Assembly (NCBI GenBank): GCA_041263285.1
Contig: JBFSVS010000007.1
Coordinates: 1-43,863, forward strand
Length of the DNA: 43,863 nucleotides
Reading direction: 5' to 3'
From: Acidiparvus fluvialis
GTDB taxonomy: Bacteria; Acidobacteriota; Holophagae; Holophagales; Holophagaceae
Part shown: piece by piece, positions 23,717 to 32,610 of the stretch
Layout of the letters: every line of letters starts with the position of its first letter
Numbering within the stretch: the stretch's first letter is position 1
The notes under the pieces: generated by a model
Databases searched by the model: none
What the model saw: only the letters and a program-made list of their open reading frames with translations
What the model was told of the DNA's origin: nothing
Program-made: the position numbers and the translations under genes

Positions 23717-24673
23717 CTAAAGAGATTCAACCGCTCTACCAAGCAACTCTATGCGTCGAGCATGAATTTGGGGCTGGGTCAGCAATTCCCCTTGAGGACC
23801 CTTACGATGAGTAAGCAATCCAATACATGCCTGATCTTCGGGTCGATAAAAGATTGCTGGGCCGGTAAATGCAAGGTGGCCCCACCAGGCACAATCCCCA
23901 GTATGGGATTGGTCAACATCAATTGAGAGGTGGTCACTAGATCCCTCAATCACGAGGGGTTCGCTGAGAGCCCCTAGGGGGATACGACTGAGCAGGTCAC
24001 CAAGGGATCCTGTTCCTGTACGTAGTTTTTGAAGCCCTAATCCCCATAAACTCCCATTTTCACCATGAATAGGCTCTCGGGACATCCGTTGAGGAAACTT
24101 TTCTTCAATCCAATAGTTGATAGATTTCTTGAATTCATCAGGATTAGCGGCAAAACCTGCATGGCCTCGCATGCCCGCACGTGCGTTGATATCGTGCGGC
24201 AACGAGGTGTTGTAAGGTGGAATCGATACGCGAGGATCAATACATTGCCACGCTTCATGATCTGGACCCGGAGGAATTTCTATACACCCTGGTGTCCACG
24301 GGAAAGGCTTCAATATTGAATGTTTTTGGGCCAAGGATAAGTAATCTTCTTCAGCAAATAAAGCGACCAGTTCACCGAGTAAGCGGTAATTTAGATCGCT
24401 ATAGCAAGCAAGTTTTTCAGGTGCCTTACGAAGTAGAGGATGCATTCCCCATGGAATATCAGATTCAAGGAGAGTTCTCAGCGGAGTTTCATTGAAGGGT
24501 AACCAAGGTGGAAGGCCTGAGGAATGGGACAGAAGCGCACGAGGCGTAAGACGGTATATCGAATCGTTAAATCCCAAAACAGAGGTGTAGTCTTCATCCA
24601 AATTGAGAGAGGATAAGGCTAATGGCGCAGTAATGAGCGGCTTAGTTAAAGACGCTAAATCATAATTTTTCAC
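23717..24673 (-). CDS. Short beta-lactamase-family serine hydrolase
   Basis: A 318-residue serine hydrolase of the class C beta-lactamase/esterase (PF00144) group. The catalytic SxxK is SLTK at residues 8-11, the Tyr motif is YSD at 91-93 (CYSDLNYRLLG), LLSHSSGLP (48-55) matches the conserved LLTHTSGLP, and WGHLAFTG replaces the third-motif HTG region. It is odd in starting only seven residues before the catalytic Ser; typical members have 50-70 residues of fold there. The start is GTG at 24673, immediately after the stop of the Gfo/Idh gene. It may rely on a rebuilt fold, or it may be decayed; the rest of the reading frame is intact. Confidence 0.8.
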   Translation of the reverse strand: MKNYDLASLTKPLITAPLALSSLNLDEDYTSVLGFNDSIYRLTPRALLSHSSGLPPWLPFNETPLRTLLESDIPWGMHPLLRKAPEKLACYSDLNYRLLGELVALFAEEDYLSLAQKHSILKPFPWTPGCIEIPPGPDHEAWQCIDPRVSIPPYNTSLPHDINARAGMRGHAGFAANPDEFKKSINYWIEEKFPQRMSREPIHGENGSLWGLGLQKLRTGTGSLGDLLSRIPLGALSEPLVIEGSSDHLSIDVDQSHTGDCAWWGHLAFTGPAIFYRPEDQACIGLLTHRKGPQGELLTQPQIHARRIELLGRAVESL

Positions 24674-25636
24674 TTACCCCTCGATCTCCGACAGACTCTT
24701 CTTAACAGCTTTTTGTACAAGATCGGCCACTTTAAGGGCTTCATGGCCTTCAGTCCAGGATACATATTCTCCGCCTAAACCCAAACAGGCCTGGTAGAAC
24801 TGTTCTATTTCTATTTTTAACGGCTCTCCTTCTTTAATAGAAATATTTTCATTTTTTATTTGAAATCCATTAGTTCCCTCGATTAGGGTATGGAGCTCCA
24901 TTGTTTGATCTGCAAAGTTTAACTTGGCGTAACTCTGATGGCCAAATACTCGCAACGTTCTTTCCTTTTTTTGAGCAACGCGGCTTGCCGTTAAAATAGC
25001 AACCGTTCCACCTTCGAATTTGATGCGGGCATTAACAAGATCAGCTTGTTTAGTTAAAACAGGCACACCGAAGGCTTCAACATCCCTAATGGGCCTTCCC
25101 ACTAAGGCTTGAATTAAATCTAAATCATGAATCATGACATCTAATACAACATCAACCTCAGTTGAACGCATGGGGAACGGAGACACTCTTACAGTCTCCA
25201 AAAACCGTGGGGTGAATTTTCTATCTCTCAGAGCTCCAACAGCAGGATTAAATCGCTCCAAATGTCCTACGGCTCTCACCAATGACGGGGATAAGGTGAG
25301 AGACTGTTCGTGAGCCGCAAGAAGGAGCTGCGATTCTTCTAAATTGGAAGCTAGGGGTTTCTCCATCAAGATATGCTTGCCCATCTTGATGGCTTCAATT
25401 CCTAGTCTGTGATGATGAATCGTCGGTGCAGCTATCTGTAAAACATCGACCTGATTAGCAATCAGAGACCAATCAGGAACCCATTGAGTATTGTACTTAG
25501 CTGCAATGAGGGACCCATTTTTTTCATCGGGATCTACTACTGCAATCAAATCTGCTTGAGGCGATTCAAAGGCAATTCGGGCATGGTGTTGCCCCAAATG
25601 GCCTACCCCTACAATAGCAACTTTGAGTTGGGTCAT
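24674..25636 (-). CDS. Gfo/Idh/MocA family oxidoreductase (GnnA-like)
   Basis: A 320-residue NAD(P)-dependent oxidoreductase. The Rossmann motif is VGVGHLGQHHAR (about 9-20), with AVVDPD ending the second strand, EKPLA (about 92-96) as the conserved Lys motif, and DVMIHDLDLI as the active-site helix with Asp and His. Members with GVGHLGxHHAR are frequent next to lpxA/lpxI in Gram-negatives, and GnnA, which oxidises UDP-GlcNAc for amide-linked lipid A, belongs to this group; the specific activity is inference. No lpx gene is visible here. It is followed without gap by the serine hydrolase and then the SpoIID-like gene. Confidence 0.85.
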   Translation of the reverse strand: MTQLKVAIVGVGHLGQHHARIAFESPQADLIAVVDPDEKNGSLIAAKYNTQWVPDWSLIANQVDVLQIAAPTIHHHRLGIEAIKMGKHILMEKPLASNLEESQLLLAAHEQSLTLSPSLVRAVGHLERFNPAVGALRDRKFTPRFLETVRVSPFPMRSTEVDVVLDVMIHDLDLIQALVGRPIRDVEAFGVPVLTKQADLVNARIKFEGGTVAILTASRVAQKKERTLRVFGHQSYAKLNFADQTMELHTLIEGTNGFQIKNENISIKEGEPLKIEIEQFYQACLGLGGEYVSWTEGHEALKVADLVQKAVKKSLSEIEG

Positions 25637-25678
25637 ATCTTTAGGCTAAACTGATTCTTGGCGAACAGGGGGTCTAGT

Positions 25679-26131
25679 ATGGATTTACAAGCAATCACTC
25701 TGCTTTCAGTTGCGAAATGGGTGCATTTAGTTTTATTTGGTACAGCTCTGGGTGGCGGAGCGGCCTGTCTCATCATTTCTGGCCTTGAGGAAAGTGATTC
25801 TGCCTATAAAGGTCTTTCGGCAGCTCTTTGGAAATCCCTAGTCAACTGGTCACTTCGCCTTACATTCATTGTTGGGATGCTACTTCTTATTTTGAATATG
25901 CAAATGGGTCAGAGTCCCTTCTTAAATAAATATTTTCACTATAAACTTCTTTTCGTGTTTGTTCTTTTAGGTCTCTCAGAATCTGCAAGTAAGAGTTTAG
26001 CAACCGGGAAACGAACACTAGCTTTATCATGTGTCATTGTGATTGCATTGATTGGTTTTATCATTGAAAATCAACAAATCTTCGGTCAAACCATACCTAG
26101 GGAAATAACGGCTGTCCAATCAGAGCAATGA
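25679..26131 (+). CDS. Small integral membrane protein, four helices
   Basis: A 150-residue membrane protein starting with ATG at 25679, supported by AGGGGG at 25667-25672. Helices lie at about residues 10-32 (KWVHLVLFGTALGGGA), 53-72, 84-102 and 115-133. The first helix resembles the heme/copper membrane families (CopD-like, DUF2214-like) that begin with a WxHLxxxxxxxGG pattern, but I see no firm family signature. It overlaps the start of the M14 peptidase gene by 4 nt (ATGA), indicating coupled translation. Function unknown. Confidence 0.7.
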   Translation: MDLQAITLLSVAKWVHLVLFGTALGGGAACLIISGLEESDSAYKGLSAALWKSLVNWSLRLTFIVGMLLLILNMQMGQSPFLNKYFHYKLLFVFVLLGLSESASKSLATGKRTLALSCVIVIALIGFIIENQQIFGQTIPREITAVQSEQ

Positions 26132-27732
26132 TTCGTAGTTTACTTTTTTTGGGGCTCGGTCTGGGCCTCTATGGCCAAGGGCTGTTAACAATACCTGAGC
26201 AGAGTCAATATCGAAGGACCTCAACGGTCCATGAAGTCAAAGTCTTCATGGATTTACTTCAACAGACGTTCCCTGACTTACAGCCATATCAACCCCGGGA
26301 AGCTCCTGCTCGAACCGAGATGGGGCAACCTTTAAGGGCTTGGCGAATCAAGGCGACTCGAAGGGATTCGGTACGCGTTTACATCAATGCCAACATTCAT
26401 GCCGGAGAGGTTGAGGGCAAGGAGGCCGTGCAGATGCTCGTTAGAGAATGGCTTCAGGGTAAACATCCCCAACTTCGAGAGTCTATTGATCTCGTGATCA
26501 TGCCTTGTTATAACGCCGAGGGTACTGACTTACTAGATCCTAGAAATCGAGTTCATCAACCCAATCCAGAAAGTGGTGTAGGCATCAGAGAAAATGCACA
26601 GGGGCTCGATCTAAACCGCGATCTCATGAAAGTAGAAACTACGAATACGCGCTGGATATTATCGATGTTTCAGGCTTTTAATCCTCACGTTGTAATGGAT
26701 TTGCACACTACAAATGGTAGTTACCATGGATTTTATCTCACCTACGCTCCAGCTTTAGCTCCAGGATTTGAACCGCTCATGACTTTGAATAGAGAGATCC
26801 TCCTCGATGTTCGTAAGGAGCTTTACCGTAAAAACTTTCCGGTTTTTGATTATGGAAATTTCAGTTATGAAAGTCGTGATATGTCAAAACTAACGGAAGC
26901 TAATGATCCTCCGTTCATTTCGAGTCCAAAGTCATGGGAAACTTTCGATTGGCGTCCACGGTTCTTAACAAATTACCCTTCGTTGCGGGGTCGTTTATCC
27001 ATTTTAAGTGAAGCGTATGTTTACAGGACTTTTCAAGAACGCGTTCTTGAAACAAAAAGCTTTGTTCTTGAATGTCTCAAGGTGATACGTCAAAGAGCCT
27101 CTTTCATAAGAACTATTACTGCACAGGCTGAAAAAGAACATCCCACTTTATTGCCCTTGAGTGCAACTCCTAAACTCACGGAACGTTTTGTTTTTGACGT
27201 GATTGAGCCCATCAGAGACTCGCAGGGAAAACTGATTGGGGAAAAAAATAGAAGGCAGGTTGAACTTCCTGCTCTGACCTCGTATCAATACTCGGATTGG
27301 GTCCCCCTGCCCTCAGGCTATCTTATTTATGGGGATCACTTGGAAGATATTAAGAAGCGATTGTCCGCGCATTCGATACCCTACAAAAAAGCGGTAAGGG
27401 AACACTACTCTGCTCTCCACTTCTCTTTTATCGAGAAGGAGCGTAAAGAGAGTCCCCGTCCCTTTCAGGGAATTAAGACCCTAAGCCTCGTGGGCGAGTG
27501 GGTTCTTCAAGACAAGTCATTATGGCCAAAAGACAAACTTCGCAATGCCATTTATGTTCCTCTCATTCAGGGAAAAGCTCGTCTTGCTTTTTATTTGTTA
27601 GATCCTCGGAGTCCCGATGGTTTTGTCTACTGGAGGCTCATGGAATCAAAAGATATTCTTGCCATTGCACCTAAAAATGGGCAACCTTTAACCGGTCCTT
27701 CTTCTCAAAGTAATTTTGAGGGCCAAGAATAA
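26128..27732 (+). CDS. Secreted M14 family zinc carboxypeptidase-like peptidase
   Basis: A 534-residue exported metallopeptidase. The signal peptide ends LYG-Q17. The M14 zinc ligands are His91 and Glu94 (NIHAGEVEGKE) and His193 (MDLHTTNG). The substrate-binding Asn-Arg pair is in GLDLNRD (163-164), and the probable catalytic Glu is in SILSEAYVYRTF. M14 enzymes remove C-terminal residues from peptides or act on cell-wall peptides. The C-terminal 200 residues form an additional domain. It is coupled to the preceding membrane gene and followed by the M16 pair, 93 nt downstream. Confidence 0.9.
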   Translation: MIRSLLFLGLGLGLYGQGLLTIPEQSQYRRTSTVHEVKVFMDLLQQTFPDLQPYQPREAPARTEMGQPLRAWRIKATRRDSVRVYINANIHAGEVEGKEAVQMLVREWLQGKHPQLRESIDLVIMPCYNAEGTDLLDPRNRVHQPNPESGVGIRENAQGLDLNRDLMKVETTNTRWILSMFQAFNPHVVMDLHTTNGSYHGFYLTYAPALAPGFEPLMTLNREILLDVRKELYRKNFPVFDYGNFSYESRDMSKLTEANDPPFISSPKSWETFDWRPRFLTNYPSLRGRLSILSEAYVYRTFQERVLETKSFVLECLKVIRQRASFIRTITAQAEKEHPTLLPLSATPKLTERFVFDVIEPIRDSQGKLIGEKNRRQVELPALTSYQYSDWVPLPSGYLIYGDHLEDIKKRLSAHSIPYKKAVREHYSALHFSFIEKERKESPRPFQGIKTLSLVGEWVLQDKSLWPKDKLRNAIYVPLIQGKARLAFYLLDPRSPDGFVYWRLMESKDILAIAPKNGQPLTGPSSQSNFEGQE

Positions 27733-27825
27733 CGGCTCGGGACTTAAATCAAACACTTTAGAAATAAAATTCATGCCTTTATCGAGTTGGATATAGGCTA
27801 AATATCTCACTACTATGGAGATTCC

Positions 27826-29577
27826 ATGCCAAACTCTCGAATAAAACTACTATCACTTTTGATAGCTGCATCCGCCCTTTTAGTGGGTCAGTCTTCAGCA
27901 AATCTTCCTGTCAAAGAGCACGTTCTTTCGAACGGAATGAAAGTTCTTTTTGTTCAGCGTAATGATCAACCAACGATTGCAGCGGGTTGGATTGCGCGCG
28001 TAGGTTCAGCTAACGAGCGACCGGGAATTACTGGCTTAGCCCATCTCTTTGAGCACATGATGTTCAAAGGATCTAAGACCATCGGAACCAAAGATATCAA
28101 AAGAGATCTCCAACTCAATGACTTACAAGACCAATTAAGGAATGAAATCCGTCGAGAAGATTCTATGTTGAGGGCCAAACAACTTCGCGGCGAAATTGCA
28201 GACATGACCGATCCTAAAAATCGATCGGAGCGTCATCAAAAACTGATGGTTGAATTTGAAAAATTGGTTAAGGAACAGCAAGATTTATTAGTTAAAGATG
28301 AGTTTTCAAAAGTCTATACACAAGCTGGAGGAACGGGTCTCAATGCTTTTACCAATAGCGATGTAACTTGTTATGTTCAAACAATTCCTTCCAACAAACT
28401 AGAACTCTGGGCTTGGATGGAGTCTGACCGACTTTATAATCCAGTCTTTCGTGAATTCTACAAAGAAAGAGATGTTGTTTTTGAAGAACGTCGCTTAAGA
28501 ACAGAGAGTACACCCACGGGTAAATTTGGAGAACTTTTTGAATCTATAGTCTGGGAGGCTCATCCCTATCATTGGCCGGTTGTGGGTTGGGGTTCCGATC
28601 TTGCTAGCATCACCCGGGAGCAGGCGCTTGAGTTTTTCAATACATACTACGCTCCGAACAATCTAACTGCCGTCCTTGTTGGTGACGTTAACGAATCAGA
28701 AGTCGTTCCGATGCTAGAGAAGTATTTTGGAAGAATTCCCCGTAACCCCAAGGGTGTTCCTGAAGTCGTGACACTAGAACCCAAACAAATTGCCGAAAAG
28801 CGTATGGTGGCAGAAGCTGAGACCACACCTTCCGTCGAAATTGCATGGAAGTCTGTGGCTCTCGGTCACAAAGATATGTATGCGCTTGATTTACTCGCTT
28901 CCGTTCTCAACGGACGAAGCGGTCGGCTTTATAAGAACATCGTACTTGAAAAGAAATTAGCCACAAATCTTCGTGCAGGAGGAGAAAGTAGGAAGTACGG
29001 TGGTGTTTTCACAGTCCAAGGCACTGTGAGTGGTGAGCATAAGCCCGAGGAGGTTGAACAAGCTATTTATCAAGAAATCGAAAAGATCAAATCTGCAGGT
29101 ATTTCAGAGCAAGAACTCCAAAAAGTGAAGAATCAAATTCAAGCAGACAGCTTTAGGCGTCTGGATAATAATTACTTCTTGATGGTTCAGCTCGCAGTAG
29201 CGGATGCAATCACCGGCTATAAAGAATTTATCGAAGCCCCATCTAAATATGAGAAGGTCACTGTGGCCGATATTCAGCGCGTAGCTAATGACTATTTCTC
29301 AAAGGAGAACCGAAACGTTGCGATCTACAATCGAAAAGCCTCTGCGAAGCCCGTAGATCCAGAGTTGGCCGCTTTCCCCGATCAAATTCGCAGCATGATC
29401 GCAAGTCAGATGAATCGCTTATCGAAAATCACGGATCTTGCTCAATTAAAAACGATCGTCGGGCAAATGGAGGCTCAAGCTGCTCAGGTTCCTGCCGAAA
29501 TGAAGGGGGCTATTGATTATTTACGTAAGAAAATTGAGACACAAATTCAAGAACTCAGCAAGAAGGAGAATAAGTAA
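27826..29577 (+). CDS. M16 family zinc peptidase, catalytic subunit
   Basis: A 583-residue exported insulinase/processing-peptidase-type enzyme. The signal peptide ends LVG-Q22. The inverted zinc motif HLFEH (73-77) is complete; the third ligand Glu lies in VVFEERR near 220. The distance between them is about 65 residues longer than usual because of a helical, highly charged insertion (about 90-150). The TGLNAFTNSD and LELWAWMESDRLYNP segments follow the family. The C-terminal M16 half begins near 240. It overlaps the next M16 gene by one base (TAATG), so the two are likely subunits of one periplasmic peptidase. GGAG lies just before the ATG. Confidence 0.93.
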   Translation: MPNSRIKLLSLLIAASALLVGQSSANLPVKEHVLSNGMKVLFVQRNDQPTIAAGWIARVGSANERPGITGLAHLFEHMMFKGSKTIGTKDIKRDLQLNDLQDQLRNEIRREDSMLRAKQLRGEIADMTDPKNRSERHQKLMVEFEKLVKEQQDLLVKDEFSKVYTQAGGTGLNAFTNSDVTCYVQTIPSNKLELWAWMESDRLYNPVFREFYKERDVVFEERRLRTESTPTGKFGELFESIVWEAHPYHWPVVGWGSDLASITREQALEFFNTYYAPNNLTAVLVGDVNESEVVPMLEKYFGRIPRNPKGVPEVVTLEPKQIAEKRMVAEAETTPSVEIAWKSVALGHKDMYALDLLASVLNGRSGRLYKNIVLEKKLATNLRAGGESRKYGGVFTVQGTVSGEHKPEEVEQAIYQEIEKIKSAGISEQELQKVKNQIQADSFRRLDNNYFLMVQLAVADAITGYKEFIEAPSKYEKVTVADIQRVANDYFSKENRNVAIYNRKASAKPVDPELAAFPDQIRSMIASQMNRLSKITDLAQLKTIVGQMEAQAAQVPAEMKGAIDYLRKKIETQIQELSKKENK

Positions 29578-31100
29578 TGTTAAATCATTTTGTTTTATCT
29601 TTAATTTCAGCTTCACTCGTAGCACAAACTACGTCCTCGGTTCCTCCCAAAAAAACGGGTATCCCTAACCGACCTGAAAAACTCTCCTTTAGGTCAATTG
29701 ACTTCAAAGTTCCAAATGTCCGAGAAGCGCGAACTCAACTTGCAAATGGATCAAGCTGTTATCTCGTGCCTGATCCTACCGGTCAACCCATTATTAATAT
29801 CAACATTACCCTAAAGGGGGGTGGATACTTAGATCCTCGGGGCAAAGAAGGTTTGGCTCAAATTATGGGGGGGCTGCTTCGCACTGGAGGAACGACCTCG
29901 CTCACTCCAGCTCAATTAGATGAGCGACTTGAATTTATGGCGGCTCAATCTAATGCTAACTTAGGCGATGCCTCGGGCCAGATCTCCATGAGTGTTCTAT
30001 CAAAAGATATCAAGGACGGCATGGCTCTTCTCCTTGAGATGCTTACCCAACCCCGATTCGACCAAGATCGCTTTGAGCTTTCCAAGAAAAATATCATTCA
30101 GGCGATGCAGCGCCGTAATGATGACAGTACGTCAATTGAACGCCAACAATTAGGATTCCTACTTCGTAGCGAAGATTACTACGGAAATCGAAATGCCACC
30201 AAGACCTCGATAGACTCGATCACTCTAGAGGATGTAAAGGCAGCACATGCCCAATTGATCCATCCATCCAATATGATTGTCTCGGTTTCAGGTAGATTTG
30301 ATAAAAGTGAAATGTTAAATCTTTTAAACAATACTATCGGTAAACTAACGCCAACATCCACAGCGAAGATCAGTTCCGAAGTTCCTGAGGGTGCCTACAT
30401 TGGTAAACCTGGTATTTTTATTGTCGATAAAGATGTCAATCAAGGGCGAGTGACGATCAATCTTCCTGGGGTTGCTGCCCTGAGTGAAGATTATCCATCT
30501 GTACTTGTCATGAATACTATTTTAGGTGGAGGTGGTTTCACTTCTCGCCTCGTAAAGAAGATTCGCTCAGACGAGGGTTTGGCCTACAGTGCGGGATCTA
30601 CTTTTACTGGCTCTGTCTACGTAAATCGCGAAGGGGATTTCAGAGCTCTCTTTCAGACAAAAACCAGGACTGTGGCTTATGGAACAAAACTTGCCCTAGC
30701 TGAGATTCAAAAAATGCGTACAGCCCTTGTTTCTGTAGATGAGTTAAATGTAGCTAAGGGTTCAATTATAGACGGCTTTCCTGCACAATTTGCGAATAAG
30801 TCAACTATCGCAAGTGCTTTTTCTAGTGGCGAGTTTTCCAAACGTCCCGATGCTTGGCTCGAGACCCTTCGGGACCGAGTAAATAAAGTTACAAGAGAAG
30901 ATATCCTCAGAGTCGCTCAGAAATATCTTCAACTTGAAAAAGCGTCTATCTTAGTTGTGGGTAACGCTAAAGAGATGGAAGAAGGAGACGTCAAGGATCA
31001 TCCCGGAAAGTTGAGTGAAGTCGGTGCTTCCTTTGGCTTTAACTGGGCCGTGACCAACTTGCCTCTTCGTGATCCCATGACGATGAAGCCAATCAAGTAA
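29577..31100 (+). CDS. M16 family peptidase-like, non-catalytic subunit
   Basis: A 507-residue exported protein with the M16 fold. The signal peptide ends LVA-Q17. The position of HxxEH reads GLAQIMGGLLRTGGT, so both His and the Glu are missing and zinc cannot bind. The glycine-rich segment NTILGGGGFTSRLVKKIRSDEGLAYS, which in M16 partners contributes to substrate binding, is conserved. By analogy with mitochondrial MPP alpha and other bacterial M16 pairs it is the regulatory or substrate-binding partner of the upstream catalytic protein. Its start codon overlaps the stop of that gene. Confidence 0.92.
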   Translation: MLNHFVLSLISASLVAQTTSSVPPKKTGIPNRPEKLSFRSIDFKVPNVREARTQLANGSSCYLVPDPTGQPIININITLKGGGYLDPRGKEGLAQIMGGLLRTGGTTSLTPAQLDERLEFMAAQSNANLGDASGQISMSVLSKDIKDGMALLLEMLTQPRFDQDRFELSKKNIIQAMQRRNDDSTSIERQQLGFLLRSEDYYGNRNATKTSIDSITLEDVKAAHAQLIHPSNMIVSVSGRFDKSEMLNLLNNTIGKLTPTSTAKISSEVPEGAYIGKPGIFIVDKDVNQGRVTINLPGVAALSEDYPSVLVMNTILGGGGFTSRLVKKIRSDEGLAYSAGSTFTGSVYVNREGDFRALFQTKTRTVAYGTKLALAEIQKMRTALVSVDELNVAKGSIIDGFPAQFANKSTIASAFSSGEFSKRPDAWLETLRDRVNKVTREDILRVAQKYLQLEKASILVVGNAKEMEEGDVKDHPGKLSEVGASFGFNWAVTNLPLRDPMTMKPIK

Positions 31101-31115
31101 TCGGAGCACTCAGAT

Positions 31116-31847
31116 ATGTCTCCTAATCCTAAAAATTTCCTCATTCTTGGAGGGATTGGAGGGATTGGGGGATTCTTAACTGATCGATTGATTGAGCAGG
31201 GTCATCGTGTATTCGTTACGACACGAAATCCCCAGAAAGTCCTACAAAGTTCCGTAGATCAAGATCATACCTTGGTAGTTGATGTCTTAAATCCCGATTC
31301 TATCCAACAAGCTGTTGCCACTGCTAGCCAGGAGGGTCTAGACGGGTTAGCATACTGCATCGGGTCGCTAGATCTTAAACCCCTTGCGAGAAGCACCCGA
31401 GAGGACCTCCTTCGTAGTTTTGAAGTTAATACAGTTGGTGCATTTTTGGCTATCAAGGAATCTTCAGCTGCCTTAAAGGAAAAACGAGGATCTGTAATTT
31501 TATTCAGTTCCATCGCCGCCACACGAGGGTTCGTAAATCATAGTTCCATAGGGGCTGCAAAAGCATCAGTAGAGGGCTTAGCTCGCTCGCTTGCTGCTGA
31601 ACTCGCCCCTCATATTCGTGTCAATGTTATCGCACCTAGTCTCACCTCAACACCCCTCACACTTCCACTCACGCAAAATCCAAAGATGGCGGAGGCTATT
31701 GCCTCCCTGCACCCAATCCCCAAACTTGGGGACCCTCGGGAAATAGCCTCTTTGGCCTACTTTTTACTGTCAGATCAATCGAGTTGGATTACCGGACAAG
31801 TATTTCATATTGATGGGGGACGATCAACCTTAGATAAGAAGCCCTAG
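31116..31847 (+). CDS. Short-chain dehydrogenase/reductase-like protein lacking catalytic Tyr
   Basis: A 243-residue SDR-fold protein. The NAD(P) loop is ILGGIGGIGGFL near residues 9-20, the third strand gives YCIGSL, the Asn helix SFEVNTVGAFLA, and the Ser strand ILFSSIAATRG. The expected YxxxK reads IGAAK (145-149), so the catalytic Tyr is Ile. The C-terminal IRVNVIAPSLTSTPLT and ITGQVFHIDGG are typical of FabG-like SDRs. Other SDRs with a similar HxxIxAAK pattern exist, so this may be an atypical subfamily rather than damage. It follows the M16 pair by 15 nt and is convergent with the HODM-like gene, 4 nt apart. Confidence 0.85.
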   Translation: MSPNPKNFLILGGIGGIGGFLTDRLIEQGHRVFVTTRNPQKVLQSSVDQDHTLVVDVLNPDSIQQAVATASQEGLDGLAYCIGSLDLKPLARSTREDLLRSFEVNTVGAFLAIKESSAALKEKRGSVILFSSIAATRGFVNHSSIGAAKASVEGLARSLAAELAPHIRVNVIAPSLTSTPLTLPLTQNPKMAEAIASLHPIPKLGDPREIASLAYFLLSDQSSWITGQVFHIDGGRSTLDKKP

Positions 31848-31851
31848 GGCC

Positions 31852-32601
31852 TCAAGAGTTTTGCTTATTAATGATTTTTTTAATCTCTTGGAGATTTTTA
31901 TACCTTAAGACTTCCTCCGACATAGTATTGATCCCATTGAGTAAAAAATCTCTTTTCGCCGAGTCAGCCCAAATCTGAGGAAGAGGAACTGTCTCAACCT
32001 TGACCAAAAACAAACTACTCTCTTGGTGAACTAAAGGGGCCGTGATTTGGGTTTCTAACCGGAAAAAAAGATCTTCGATAAATACCGGATTGTCGACTTT
32101 ATCTTTCCTAGGATGTTGGCTCAAGTCTTTGGATGGGGATAGTGTCCAAACGTATCGCTTATGGGGGCCCTGATGAAGATTTGCCATGCGCTCTGTCAAA
32201 TTATCACTGGCCCTTATAAGTGCTTGTCCATCGGCAACCGGCGAGTGGATTTGAGCTAAATTCTGTCCTAGGCGCTCGCGAGGTATCCAACTACTTGGAA
32301 AACAGAAACAAATCGCTTCTAATCGCCCCTTGTGCATAATCGCAATATCCTCTTCTATCTTCAGAGCTAACTCATCAATACACTCAAGAGCACCAAAACC
32401 TAAAAAATGGGACGCCTTGGACACTAAATGTAAGGATTTCGCTAGGGGAGTCTCGCCAAATAGATCTGATCCAAAGAGATTTAGTTCACTTCTTTTGGCG
32501 TCAAGATAGGCAGGATCAGGACTCTTGTTAAAAATAGGGCCAAAGTACGGCGCCATATAAGGCGCTGTCGTATAGTTTTGAATTTTAAAAGGAAAATCCA
32601 C
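31852..32601 (-). CDS. HODM alpha-subunit-like protein (DUF3445)
   Basis: A 249-residue soluble protein with the DUF3445 signature: IEEDIAIMHKGRLEAICFCF, then PSSWIPRERLGQNLAQIHSPV and a C-terminal KRYVWTLSPSKDL region. The family is named for the heme-dependent oxidative N-demethylase alpha subunit, a PAS-like heme protein; whether this member binds heme or demethylates amines is not shown by sequence. The start is GTG at 32601. It is the last gene of a minus-strand set after the SnoaL-like and M28 genes. Confidence 0.75.
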   Translation of the reverse strand: MDFPFKIQNYTTAPYMAPYFGPIFNKSPDPAYLDAKRSELNLFGSDLFGETPLAKSLHLVSKASHFLGFGALECIDELALKIEEDIAIMHKGRLEAICFCFPSSWIPRERLGQNLAQIHSPVADGQALIRASDNLTERMANLHQGPHKRYVWTLSPSKDLSQHPRKDKVDNPVFIEDLFFRLETQITAPLVHQESSLFLVKVETVPLPQIWADSAKRDFLLNGINTMSEEVLRYKNLQEIKKIINKQNS

Positions 32602-32610
32602 ACGATTCTT

